Positions 1-7,957 of a DNA stretch of 31,642 nucleotides are shown one piece after another; position 1 is the stretch's first letter; every line of letters begins with the position of its first letter. The stretch lies in contig DDTZ01000208.1 in NCBI GenBank assembly GCA_002344565.1, positions 1 through 31,642 on the forward strand. Reading direction: 5' to 3'. The notes under the pieces were generated by a model, which had not been told where the DNA came from, made no database searches, and saw nothing but the letters and a program-made list of their open reading frames with translations. Source of the DNA: Bdellovibrionaceae bacterium UBA2351 (GTDB taxonomy: Bacteria; Bdellovibrionota; Bdellovibrionia; Bdellovibrionales; Bdellovibrionaceae). The position numbers and the translations under genes were made by a program.

Positions 1-81
1 ACCAAGTGGCGCTAGGGCTGCATCATAGAATTTTCTGCTTTTAACTGGATCGCTGATCTGTATGCCTGTGTGGTCGATCAT
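1..81 (-). CDS. VOC (glyoxalase/bleomycin-resistance) family protein, N-terminal fragment
   Basis: Only the first 27 codons lie in the window; the gene runs off the left edge. The visible N-terminus begins MIDHTGIQISDPVKSRKFYD and continues AALAPLG. This is the typical opening of single-domain VOC proteins: a first beta strand carrying a metal-ligand-type His, then the S-x-x-FYDxxLAPLG helix. A clear ribosome binding site (AAGGAG, 6 nt upstream) supports the ATG at 79-81. The gene starts 17 nt after the pirin stop on the same strand, so the two are probably co-transcribed. Substrate cannot be told from this fragment. Confidence 0.75.
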   Translation of the reverse strand, partial: MIDHTGIQISDPVKSRKFYDAALAPLG

Positions 82-98
82 TATGAACTCCTTTTCAA

Positions 99-959
99 TT
101 ATGATTTTGGTAACGGTATAAATTCAGTTTCGCCGGGAACCATCGGGAACTGCTGCGTTTCCCAAAGTTTTTTAGTGGCTTCGATTTTTTCTTTTGAGCT
201 CGATACTAGATTCCACCACATATAACGGGGAGTCGTGAATGGCTCGCCGCCAATGATGGAAAAATGTGTACCTTTTTTAATTTGCACTGATAACGGCTGA
301 TCTTTTTCAGCAACTAACATTTCGAATTTAGTAATTTCCTGGGAATCCATTTTCGCAGATCCTTCGACGATATAGATAGCTAATTCGAAATTTGGAATGT
401 GCAAGTCGAACGTAAAATCATTTTTGGCAATACCATCGGCAAAAATCATCGGTGACGACGTTTGCACAGGTGATTGTAAACCAAATGCTTGGCCCGCTAC
501 CAGCGACAGCATGCAGTCGTTAGTTTCTAATTTAGGAATCTGATTTTTTTCGTAGTGCTGAAAACTTGGGTCGCAGTCTTCCAGATGATCGGGAAGCGCT
601 ATCCAAAATTGTAGACCATGCAGAGGGCGAGCTTTACCGCGTTCACTTTCATGAGCGCGCTCAGAATGGGAAATACCTTTGCCTGCCGTCATCCAATTAA
701 CTTCGCCTGGTGTAATTTCGGCGGTCACGCCAATGCTATCACGATGAACGATACGTCCCTCGTATAAATAGGTCAGTGTCGATAAACCAATATGTGGGTG
801 AGGCCGAACATCCGTATTTTGATCAGGCTCAGTCGTGAGTGGGCCCATGTGATCAAGAAACGTAAATGGTCCAACCATGCGTTTTGTACGATCAGGAAGG
901 ATACGGTGAATGAATAGTCCTCCACCCAAATTATGTTCTTTGCCGTGTAAATGAATCAT
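99..959 (-). CDS. Pirin family protein
   Basis: Bicupin of the pirin family, about 286 residues. The N-terminal cupin holds the metal-binding set expected for pirins: H54 and H56 in RPHPHIG, and H98 and E100 in GKGISHSE. The GPFTFLDHMGP stretch is also family-typical. Pirins bind Fe(II); some bacterial members are quercetin 2,3-dioxygenases and others act as regulatory partners, so the physiological substrate is unknown here. An in-frame ATG at 1022 would add 21 residues. I prefer the ATG at 959 because AAGGA sits 8 nt upstream and it places the metal ligands at usual pirin positions. The VOC gene follows after 17 nt, suggesting a two-gene operon linked to redox or aldehyde stress (inference). 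Confidence 0.88.
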   Translation of the reverse strand: MIHLHGKEHNLGGGLFIHRILPDRTKRMVGPFTFLDHMGPLTTEPDQNTDVRPHPHIGLSTLTYLYEGRIVHRDSIGVTAEITPGEVNWMTAGKGISHSERAHESERGKARPLHGLQFWIALPDHLEDCDPSFQHYEKNQIPKLETNDCMLSLVAGQAFGLQSPVQTSSPMIFADGIAKNDFTFDLHIPNFELAIYIVEGSAKMDSQEITKFEMLVAEKDQPLSVQIKKGTHFSIIGGEPFTTPRYMWWNLVSSSKEKIEATKKLWETQQFPMVPGETEFIPLPKS

Positions 960-1076
960 AGAGCCATCCTTGTCAGCGTCGGTGCTGTTATTTTTGAATG
1001 GGGATTGTAAAAAGTAAATCATTTAATGGTCTAAATGGTGTGTTTTGCAGAACGAAATTATTCAATATTTATCACT

Positions 1077-1104
1077 TTTATTTGGAATGCCATTCCTTTA
1101 TACA
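1077..1104 (+). promoter_or_regulatory. Candidate promoter with perfect dyad in the spacer
   Basis: A -35-like TTTATT (1077-1082) and a -10-like TATACA (1099-1104) are separated by 16 bp. The spacer contains a perfect inverted repeat, GGAATG-C-CATTCC (1084-1096). A regulator bound there would block polymerase. It lies about 24 nt upstream of the Old Yellow Enzyme ATG, in the gap shared with the divergent pirin gene. Assignment is by eye. Confidence 0.4.
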
Positions 1105-1127
1105 TTCGTAGTCAGAGCGGAGTCCTT

Positions 1128-2129
1128 ATGAGTCAATGTCGATTTAATCCCTATCATTTTAAAAACGGAAAGCAGGCGTTAAACAGAATCGTCGTTCCAC
1201 CTATGGCCTCGAAAACGGCGGATGAAAACGGTTTCGTAACGGACATCAGTCGTCAGCACTATCAGCGTCTGGCTGAAGCTAACGCGGGAATCGTGTTTGT
1301 TGAATATAGCTTTATTCATAAATCAGGTAAGGGCGAAGCCAATCAAATGGGTGCGGACGATGACCAGCAAATTTTGGGACTTGCGGCTCTAGCTAGTATT
1401 ATTCAATCTAAAGGCAGTTTAGCCGGACTTCAATTAGTACATGTTGGCGGAAAAACGACGACAGAAATTACGGGAACAGATTTGATGGGGCCAAGTGCTA
1501 TCGTAGTGCCCGTAAAAGATCGTCCACTAGAAACACCAGTGGCGATGACGGTCGAGCACATTCAGCAGTGGATTCATTGGTTCGTTCAAGCAGCCCATCG
1601 CGCGCAGAAGGCCGGTTTTGATTTTGTTGAACTGCACGCGGCCCATGGTTATGGAATTAATCAATGGCTGTCTCCGATTACAAATCAACGCCAAGATGAT
1701 TACGGTTTAAATATTCAAGGCCGTAGTCGTTTACTTTTTGATATCGTAAAACAGATTAAATTAGAATTACCAAATCTGTTAATTTCCGTTCGTCTACCAG
1801 CGCAGGATCATAGTGAGGGCGGGTTAGAAGTACATGAAATGTCATGGGTGGTAAAGCAGCTTGAAAATCTGGGCGTGGACTTAATTGACGTATCCTCCGG
1901 TATCGGCGGCTGGCGCAGACAAGATGGGCGCAGTACGGAAGGTTATTTAGTCAGTGATGCAGCCGTTTTAAAACAAAGTATTTCGTTGCCCGTAATTGGT
2001 GTTGGTGGAATCGAAACGGGAACGTTTATCGATCAGATCATTTGCCAAAAGAAAGTAGATTTTGCAGCCGTAGGCCGCGCTATCTTAAAAGGCCCAAGTG
2101 AATGGGCCCAAGCTCACATGTCATGTTAG
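1128..2129 (+). CDS. NADH:flavin oxidoreductase / Old Yellow Enzyme family
   Basis: FMN-dependent TIM-barrel ene-reductase, 333 residues. Family marks are the N-terminal NRIVVPPMAS, the active-site stretch ELHAAHGYGINQWLSP (H170 and H173), the following TNQRQDDYG loop, the FMN-phosphate contact region near VRLPAQDH and a C-terminal glycine-rich GVGGIETG. Such enzymes reduce activated C=C bonds or nitro groups with NAD(P)H. The reading frame is open upstream to 1035, but GGAG at 1119-1122 sits 5 nt before the ATG at 1128 and the protein starts there as its relatives do. The gene is divergent from pirin and converges on the acyltransferase gene with a 9-bp overlap of the coding ends. Substrate is not predictable. 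Confidence 0.9.
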   Translation: MSQCRFNPYHFKNGKQALNRIVVPPMASKTADENGFVTDISRQHYQRLAEANAGIVFVEYSFIHKSGKGEANQMGADDDQQILGLAALASIIQSKGSLAGLQLVHVGGKTTTEITGTDLMGPSAIVVPVKDRPLETPVAMTVEHIQQWIHWFVQAAHRAQKAGFDFVELHAAHGYGINQWLSPITNQRQDDYGLNIQGRSRLLFDIVKQIKLELPNLLISVRLPAQDHSEGGLEVHEMSWVVKQLENLGVDLIDVSSGIGGWRRQDGRSTEGYLVSDAAVLKQSISLPVIGVGGIETGTFIDQIICQKKVDFAAVGRAILKGPSEWAQAHMSC

Positions 2130-3239
2130 TGGTTTCTTGAATCGAACTTCAAAGCCTTGATCAGTTGCCAAGATCAAGGCCAGTCTTGGATTTAAAGACG
2201 CATGATGAAATCCAATCGGTGCTCCTATTCCAAAATCCATTTCATTTATCGGAAACTGTGAAAAGTTACTGACCAGTAAGCCAGGACATCCTACCTCTTC
2301 AAAAATTTTAACTCCGTAGCGTTGCCTTAAATCATAAAGACTTTGTAACGATTCGGAAACGCTGTGTTCGTCGATGCTGTTTATGCTTTCACGAATACGT
2401 TTAGCAATGTCAATGATAGGTAGACGGCTAATTTCATCGGGATCAAATTCTGTCACGGCATCGCGAACGGCGTTGCCAAAATAGGTGTTCGGCAAACCAT
2501 ATATCTTGCGGTAGTCGACGGGGCAGCGAACAATGAACATTCCGTTATGAAGGGGAATGTTGCGGTGATATTTTTTTGCGAGTGAAGCCATGATAATATC
2601 GTTGCTCGTGACTTTGTGGTGACTGCGAAGCTTTTTAATTTCGGTTTTCGAGAAATAGGAGAACTCGAGACTCACTTTTTCTGGCGGAGGTGGCCGCGGT
2701 ACGCAGTAACCTGTGTTTTTGAATAAATCAGTTTCTAAATCACTGGCAAATTGAGTTTTTGATTTAAGCAGTTCGCGAGTGTTAATCGGAATGGTTTGCG
2801 GACTTTGATTTTTTGCAATCTCGCAGAAGATTTTCATGAATTGAAAAAAACTGGTACCATCGCCCAGCATATGTGAAAAACTAAAACCTATTAAAGTTCT
2901 CGTCGGCGTTTGTGTAACTAGTACTTTTAGTAGGGGCTCGTTCTCTTGATTTCTAATTGATGACAAGAAGGTATCGGCATTGGGCGTACTTCGTGTTTCC
3001 GGCTCGTCCTGAATTGTTGTATGTTCAACCACTATTGGGTGGCCAGGTTGTAAAACGATTTCTGTGTCGGATTTAACAACCAGTCTGCTAGAAATGGCAG
3101 GTACATACTGAGCCGTCTTTTCTAAGATAGTGTGCACGCGCTTAGGGGAAATGTGCCCAAGGTATTCAAAGACGAATTGTATAGTATAGAGTTGTCGCCG
3201 GTAAAAATAATAGTCCATCGGTGAAAGTGAAATGTTCAT
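2121..3239 (-). CDS. BAHD-type acyltransferase (HxxxDG / DFGxG)
   Basis: A 372-residue CoA-dependent O- or N-acyltransferase-like protein. Two hallmarks of the BAHD family are present in order and at normal spacing: the catalytic HMLGDG (H123, D127) between the two lobes, and the structural DFGIG (335-339) near the C-terminus. The VDYRK...NTYFGNAV stretch (about 241-258) also matches the family. BAHD enzymes are best known from plants and fungi; condensation-domain and wax-synthase relatives share HxxxDG but usually not the DFGxG element. The start codon overlaps the stop of the PIG-L gene (ATGA), so it is the last gene of a wecB / PIG-L / acyltransferase operon. Likely role: acylating an amine or hydroxyl exposed by the deacetylase (inference). 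Confidence 0.78.
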   Translation of the reverse strand: MNISLSPMDYYFYRRQLYTIQFVFEYLGHISPKRVHTILEKTAQYVPAISSRLVVKSDTEIVLQPGHPIVVEHTTIQDEPETRSTPNADTFLSSIRNQENEPLLKVLVTQTPTRTLIGFSFSHMLGDGTSFFQFMKIFCEIAKNQSPQTIPINTRELLKSKTQFASDLETDLFKNTGYCVPRPPPPEKVSLEFSYFSKTEIKKLRSHHKVTSNDIIMASLAKKYHRNIPLHNGMFIVRCPVDYRKIYGLPNTYFGNAVRDAVTEFDPDEISRLPIIDIAKRIRESINSIDEHSVSESLQSLYDLRQRYGVKIFEEVGCPGLLVSNFSQFPINEMDFGIGAPIGFHHASLNPRLALILATDQGFEVRFKKPLT

Positions 3240-3907
3240 TGTATGTTTCCTAATTTTAAAATTTCAAAAGCTTCAGCGAAATGCCCTGTTTGAGTCATGG
3301 CGCCGCGATAGGCGGCAAGACCACGTATCGCTGATAGATAATTTATTTCATGTATTTGGCTTTTATGAAATCGAAGCGCTTCTATTTTTTTCTCGATAGA
3401 GTCAGTGATGTCGTACGCTATTCCGATTTCATTGATGGGGTTCCAAACTTCATAGCCAAAAATAGTCTTAACTCTGAACGGAGACCCGCTGGCTTGTGGG
3501 TACCATGGTCCCTGTGCGGCCTGGACAGCCGCCATCGTGAGCGCGTGCACGTGTGTATGATCGGGAAAGCGATCTGATTTGGCGTGCGTAAAAACAATGT
3601 CCGGTTTGATATCGCGAATAATCGATATCAAACGAATTTTAGTATCTTTGGAAAATGAAGTCAGGCCATCCGGTTCACGCAGGAAAATAATTTCGCTTGC
3701 GCCTAAGTAGCGACCGGATGATAGGGCTTCATCTTCGCGAATGTTTTGAATGTGCTCTTTGGGAAGATCCTTCATGCCTTCTTCGCCCGATGTCGCAATG
3801 ATAAATGTCAGCTGATAACCATTGTCGTGAAGACGTGCGAGCGTACCGCCACAGCCGATTTCGATGTCATCTGGATGAGTCCCAATGGCTAAGATTCGTT
3901 TGCTCAT
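3236..3907 (-). CDS. PIG-L / LmbE family zinc N-deacetylase
   Basis: A 223-residue protein of the PIG-L superfamily (MshB, BshB and GlcNAc-PI deacetylase relatives). It has the N-terminal zinc motif HPDD at residues 11-14 with D14 as likely ligand, then IEIGCGG. The second motif, D-R-F-P-D-H-T-H-V-H (112-121), supplies the remaining metal-binding His. Such enzymes remove an acetyl group from N-acetylglucosamine attached to a lipid, thiol or other carrier. Both ends overlap neighbours by ATGA (wecB stop at 3904-3906, acyltransferase start at 3239), indicating translational coupling. Following an amino-sugar epimerase, a ManNAc- or GlcNAc-containing substrate is plausible (inference). A bacillithiol role is possible, but no BshA or BshC is in view. 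Confidence 0.87.
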   Translation of the reverse strand: MSKRILAIGTHPDDIEIGCGGTLARLHDNGYQLTFIIATSGEEGMKDLPKEHIQNIREDEALSSGRYLGASEIIFLREPDGLTSFSKDTKIRLISIIRDIKPDIVFTHAKSDRFPDHTHVHALTMAAVQAAQGPWYPQASGSPFRVKTIFGYEVWNPINEIGIAYDITDSIEKKIEALRFHKSQIHEINYLSAIRGLAAYRGAMTQTGHFAEAFEILKLGNIQ

Positions 3908-4996
3908 ACTATATTTCTTTCAACCACGCGCGCGATCGTTTCCGAGGCATGCAGAGGCATTCCATTTTCACCTAATAACTCGTGAGTGAAATTTGAGTTA
4001 CATAATGCTTGTTTGATGGACCGTCGGGTAAATTCAACATCGTGGCCAATCAATTGAACGAGGCCGCTATCTAAGCCATCACGACGTTCTGTTTCCGCGC
4101 GAGCCAGTAAAACGCGTTTTCCAAAATAGACGGACTCTTCTTGAACGCCACCAGAATCCGTGACTACTAAATTTGATTTCATTAATAATGAAATAAATTC
4201 TGCATAAGGAAGCGGGTCTAGAAGTTTGATATTTTCATGACCGCCCAAGATACTGCGAAATGCATTTTGCACATTGGGATTTGGGTGAATAGGGCAGATA
4301 AACATTACATCGGGGCGCTCTATAGCTACGTGTTTCAATCCCGTCAGTGTCTGCTGCATGGCCTGGTTAGCTTCGCGACGATGAAGTGTGACGACTACAG
4401 TGGGTCGAGTGCCGATGTCTGGAATGTGATCGGCATTTCTGTTTTTTGTTTTAATGATATGGATTGCATCGTGAACGGTTGAGCCCGTGACCGTAATTTT
4501 GTGATCCTGAATTCCGTCATTGATCAGATTAATTTTTTCCAGTTCGGTGGGCGCAAAATGATGATGTGCCATCGGGGCCACGGATTGACGGTTGAATTCT
4601 TCGGGAAACGGTGAATTCAGATGATAGCTTCTGAGGCCCGCCTCCACGTGAAAAAATGGTATTTGCTGATAGAAGCTGGAAAGGGCGGTTGCGAAGCAGG
4701 TTGTTGTATCGCCATGGGCAAGTACCAAATCCGGTCGATGATGCTTGAAGTGATTTTCTAATTTAACAAGTAGCCGCGCCGTTAATTTGGACAGTGATTG
4801 TCCCGGTCGCATGACATTTAAATCGATTGATGGCTCTAAATTAAATGCGCTCAGGGCTTGGCCAAAGTAATTCTCGGTGCTGACCAGTCGAGATAAGCTG
4901 TACGGAATCTCCGAAGCGATCTTTAAGTGCTAAATATACCGGAGCCATTTTAATCGCTTCCGGGCGTGTTCCTATAATAATTGAAATATTTTTCAT
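3904..4996 (-). pseudogene. wecB: UDP-N-acetylglucosamine 2-epimerase, interrupted by one frameshift
   Basis: Non-hydrolysing UDP-GlcNAc/UDP-ManNAc 2-epimerase. The ATG at 4994-4996 has an excellent ribosome binding site (GAGGAGG). The first 44 codons give GTRPEAIKMAPVY and STGQHRELL, exactly the family N-terminus. That frame stops after 51 codons. Skipping one T at 4864-4866 restores the family sequence GQALSAFNLEPSIDLNVMRPGQ and continues to 3904, with HGDTT, HVEAGLRS and TDSGGVQEE motifs. The joined product would be 363 residues, normal for WecB, and no other damage is visible. So this is either a sequencing error, a very recent inactivation, or a +1 frameshift site (the shift is at CTT-T). 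It heads the operon with PIG-L and the acyltransferase. Confidence 0.85.
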
Positions 4997-5037
4997 GTGT
5001 CCTCCTCAAGACAGGCTGTTTTTGCCTCAGATTTATA

Positions 5038-5066
5038 TTGAAAAAAAGCGACAAATAGATGATATT
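5038..5066 (+). promoter_or_regulatory. Candidate lysR promoter, close to the start codon
   Basis: TTGAAA (5038-5043) and GATATT (5061-5066) are 17 bp apart; TATTAT (5063-5068) is an alternative -10 with a 19-bp spacer. Transcription would begin within a few bases of the lysR ATG at 5076, which has no good ribosome binding site. The message may therefore be leaderless or nearly so. Prediction by eye only. Confidence 0.35.
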
Positions 5067-5075
5067 ATGTGAGTA

Positions 5076-5948
5076 ATGGAAACAGATCGTTTAAAGTACT
5101 TTTGCCTGATTGTAGATACGGGAAGTTTGACGAAAGCTGCGGAGGTATTAGGGGTATCTCATAGCGGCTTATCGAAAGCGATGGGCGTACTGCAAGATGA
5201 ATTGGGTTTTAAGGTTTTCACTCCAAAAGGACGTGGCCTTGAACTCACGGATAAAGGCCGAGAACTTTATGAAAATAGCCGCAAAATTCTAGAAATGGTT
5301 GGCGCCCTCAAGCAAGAGAGGGGTTTGCTGGCGCCAACCATTAAAATAGCATTACCGGAATCATTAGCCATTGCCGCGGCGGAATCGATATCTGCTGAAA
5401 TGAGAGAAGGCGTAACAATAGACGATTTGGATTCGGGCGAAATTGAATCCCGTATTTTAAGTCGACATATAGATTTTGGATTTACCTTTGTTCCATTTCC
5501 TGACAAAAACCTAGATCATTTAAAAATAGGATCGGTAACCTTAGCATCGTTCGCTCAAGGACAGGTATTTAAAGGAAAAGATCCCGATTCTATTTCCTAC
5601 GTTATTCCGTCGTCAGAATTGAAAGAAAATCCGTTGAGTTTGAAAATTCTTGACGGATGGAATACAAATTTAAATCGACAGACACCATTTCGTGCTAACA
5701 GTCTGTCGATTGCTTTGAAAATGGTTCAAGCTGGTCAGTGTGCCATCTATGCGCCAAAGTTTGTAATCCATCAGGTGAACGCGCGTCTTCAAAAAGACTT
5801 TCAGATGTACGAGCTGGATTTGCCACCGTCACGAAAAAACAAAGAACGCAGTCAGCGCGATGTTTTTTTAGTGAAGCGCACCAATGATGATGAATCCAAA
5901 CTTATGAAGAGAGTCGTAAAAGTCATTCGAAATGTCTGCAAGGACTAA
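5076..5948 (+). CDS. LysR family transcriptional regulator
   Basis: A 290-residue LysR-type regulator. The N-terminal winged helix-turn-helix (about residues 1-62) reads LKYFCLIVDTGSLTKAAEVL then SHSGLSKAMGVLQDELGFKV, with the usual wing LELTDKG. The rest fits the periplasmic-binding-protein-like effector domain (about 90-285). It is divergent from the wecB operon with a 79-bp shared gap, and 11 bp upstream of the toroid-like gene on its own strand. LysR regulators commonly control the divergent gene, so control of wecB / PIG-L / acyltransferase and of the following gene is likely (inference). The effector is unknown. The ATG lacks a strong ribosome binding site. Confidence 0.92.
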   Translation: METDRLKYFCLIVDTGSLTKAAEVLGVSHSGLSKAMGVLQDELGFKVFTPKGRGLELTDKGRELYENSRKILEMVGALKQERGLLAPTIKIALPESLAIAAAESISAEMREGVTIDDLDSGEIESRILSRHIDFGFTFVPFPDKNLDHLKIGSVTLASFAQGQVFKGKDPDSISYVIPSSELKENPLSLKILDGWNTNLNRQTPFRANSLSIALKMVQAGQCAIYAPKFVIHQVNARLQKDFQMYELDLPPSRKNKERSQRDVFLVKRTNDDESKLMKRVVKVIRNVCKD

Positions 5949-5959
5949 AGGAGCCCGCG

Positions 5960-6907
5960 ATGGATGCTGTTTCTCAGTCTATTTCCTATTTAGAATCGGA
6001 AGCGACTCAAAAGGCGTTTTCTTTAGATGGTTACTGGCCCAAGTGGGATGGTCCGTGGTGGCATATGCTTTTGCTGCATGAAATGGAGTTAACACACATG
6101 ATTCCAAAAACGGCAGTGACGGCATTTGTGGGTGCGCTTCACAGAATACCTCTTAAAATATTCCCCATTTACCCATCGGATATGCCGCCAGGAACAGATC
6201 CATTTCGAGGAAGTCCTTGCCACTGTCAAATAGGAACTGTTTATCAAGTGCTGGCGAAATACGGAGTGAATGTCGATAGCGAGCTACCTTGGATGCGCGC
6301 ATGGATGCTAAATTATCAAATGGCTGACGGTGGTTATACCTGCGACAACGATGCCTATCTTGTAAAAGAAGAAATACCCAGTTCAATGGTAGGTTTGATT
6401 TCTATATTCGAGGCGCTTTTGCAATATAGTCCGCGTGGTTGGACAGCGGACGAGCGTCGCGTGCTTGATAAGGGCGCGCAGTTTCTGATAGATAGAAAAC
6501 TAACATTAGGTTCTGCGACCGAGTACAACAAGAACGAACGCGAGAGCGCAAAGACGTGGGCAGACCTAGCATTCCCAAGATTCTATTACTACGATATTTT
6601 ACGTGGCTTGAATGCACTTACATTGTGGGCTGAAAAAACGCAGACACCACTGCCTAAGTCATCGATCGTTGATGCGCTGAGTGTGATGAAAAATAAATTC
6701 CCAGATAATAACGTAAAGCCTGGCCGCAAACCCTTCGAAAATAAAAATACACTCTATACAGATGACGACGACAAATGGGCCGGTCGCCGTCCTTCGAAAA
6801 GCCATCCGTTACTAGAGGAAGTTAGTGAGATTGGTAAGACATCGTCTTATTTATCTAAGCAATGGATTAATGTTCAACAACGGGTCAGTAATTTAAAATT
6901 TATTTAA
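5960..6907 (+). CDS. Uncharacterised protein resembling an alpha/alpha-toroid (terpenoid cyclase/prenyltransferase fold)
   Basis: A 315-residue soluble protein with no signal peptide or membrane segment, and a good ribosome binding site (AAGGAG). I do not recognise a named family. It is rich in Trp and Tyr and in helix-forming stretches. One segment, QMADGGYTCDNDAYL (about 115-129), resembles the QxxDGGW-type turn between helical hairpins in squalene cyclase and prenyltransferase repeats. A Cys/His pair, SPCHCQ (about 84-89), could bind metal. The C-terminal 60 residues are charged and probably disordered (YTDDDDK, then Arg/Lys/Ser-rich). It follows lysR after 11 bp, so it is probably co-expressed. 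It converges on alkB with an 8-bp overlap. The toroid assignment is tentative. Confidence 0.7.
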   Translation: MDAVSQSISYLESEATQKAFSLDGYWPKWDGPWWHMLLLHEMELTHMIPKTAVTAFVGALHRIPLKIFPIYPSDMPPGTDPFRGSPCHCQIGTVYQVLAKYGVNVDSELPWMRAWMLNYQMADGGYTCDNDAYLVKEEIPSSMVGLISIFEALLQYSPRGWTADERRVLDKGAQFLIDRKLTLGSATEYNKNERESAKTWADLAFPRFYYYDILRGLNALTLWAEKTQTPLPKSSIVDALSVMKNKFPDNNVKPGRKPFENKNTLYTDDDDKWAGRRPSKSHPLLEEVSEIGKTSSYLSKQWINVQQRVSNLKFI

Positions 6908-7478
6908 TTATTCGGAAGGTTAAATTTATTCGCGCTGCCGTCGCCGTTTTAACTTTTGGAATACTATGTGACCAGAAATGTTGGGTAGGGCCTTGCATAA
7001 GGAGCAGACTACCGTTTTCCAATGTTACAGATTCCTTTAGCCCAGCATCCTTATAATATTTAAAGTGAAAACGCCGAGTGGCGCCAAAGCTGACAGATGC
7101 AATAACAGGATTAAGCCCGAGTTCTTTTTCATTATCGCGATGCCATCCGACGCTATCATTTTCATCACGATAGTAGTTTAATAGGACGCTATTGAAATTT
7201 ACGTTGGCAGCTTGACCTACGCGGCGTTTGATTTCTAAAAGTGGTGATATCCACGGCAATGGTTCCATCGAGATGCCAGAATAGCGAATTATTTTTTGAT
7301 CGTCGCCATACCATGCGGTCAGGCGTGGCTGCATAACTTTCTTCCCAAAAATCGTGATCGGTTCATGTTTCCACTTTATTTCAGAATGTAAGTGCTGAAA
7401 TAGTTCCCGGCTTTCCGTTTCTGAGAAGAACCGTGGTTGATAATATACGTCTCCGTCCTTAGGCAAAAGATTAATCAT
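6900..7478 (-). CDS. alkB: Alpha-ketoglutarate-dependent dioxygenase AlkB (ALKBH2/3-like)
   Basis: Fe(II)/2-oxoglutarate dioxygenase that reverses 1-methyladenine and 3-methylcytosine by oxidative demethylation. It is 192 residues, the usual short form. Iron ligands are visible as WHRDNE (H113, D115) and HSIP (H171); the 2-oxoglutarate Arg lies in the C-terminal ARINLTFRII (R183 and R189). NYYRDENDSVGWHRD and ASVSFGATRRF are typical of the ALKBH2/3-like bacterial branch. The start overlaps the ogt stop (ATGA), making it the last gene of the alkylation-repair operon. Confidence 0.93.
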   Translation of the reverse strand: MINLLPKDGDVYYQPRFFSETESRELFQHLHSEIKWKHEPITIFGKKVMQPRLTAWYGDDQKIIRYSGISMEPLPWISPLLEIKRRVGQAANVNFNSVLLNYYRDENDSVGWHRDNEKELGLNPVIASVSFGATRRFHFKYYKDAGLKESVTLENGSLLLMQGPTQHFWSHSIPKVKTATAARINLTFRIIK

Positions 7479-7957
7479 AGTGACCCGTTTTGCTCCAAAC
7501 GCAATAATTTTTCCTTAATTTCCAATCCGCCAGCGTAGCCGCCAAGAGTTCCATCGGCCGCAATAACTCGGTGACAAGGTACAATCAAACTGATCGGGTT
7601 GCGCCCATTGGCAGTACCTACGGCACGTACCGCTTTATCATTTTTAATTTTTTTAGCAATATCGCTGTAAGAAAATGTTTTACCATACGGAATTTTACTG
7701 AGTTCATGCCAAACGCGTTTCTGAAACTCTGTGCCAGCTATATCTAACGGTAAATTGAATACTTTACGTTGACCGTAAAGATACTGTTCTATTTGTTTTT
7801 GTGTTTCGTTTAGAATTTCGATCGCTTTCCCGCGCATTTTAGGATTGGCGTATTCGATTTTTTTTTCCTTCCAGAACACGCCATGGAGGCCATTCTCCGA
7901 GGCTACCAAATATATAGGACCAATTTCACTTTGAAACTTAACTTGAAGGGGTGACAT
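7475..7957 (-). CDS. ogt: Methylated-DNA--[protein]-cysteine S-methyltransferase
   Basis: Suicide methyltransferase that transfers the methyl group of O6-methylguanine to its own cysteine. The 160-residue protein has the acceptor motif IVPCHRVI (C128) and the C-terminal helix of the DNA-binding domain (GTEFQKRVWHELSKIPYG, YSDIA, RAVGTANGRNP). It lacks the zinc-binding Ada N-terminus, so it is an Ogt-type single protein. The Ada-AlkA gene upstream overlaps its start by 20 nt, and alkB downstream overlaps its stop by 4 nt, so the three are translated as a coupled unit. Confidence 0.95.
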   Translation of the reverse strand: MSPLQVKFQSEIGPIYLVASENGLHGVFWKEKKIEYANPKMRGKAIEILNETQKQIEQYLYGQRKVFNLPLDIAGTEFQKRVWHELSKIPYGKTFSYSDIAKKIKNDKAVRAVGTANGRNPISLIVPCHRVIAADGTLGGYAGGLEIKEKLLRLEQNGSL

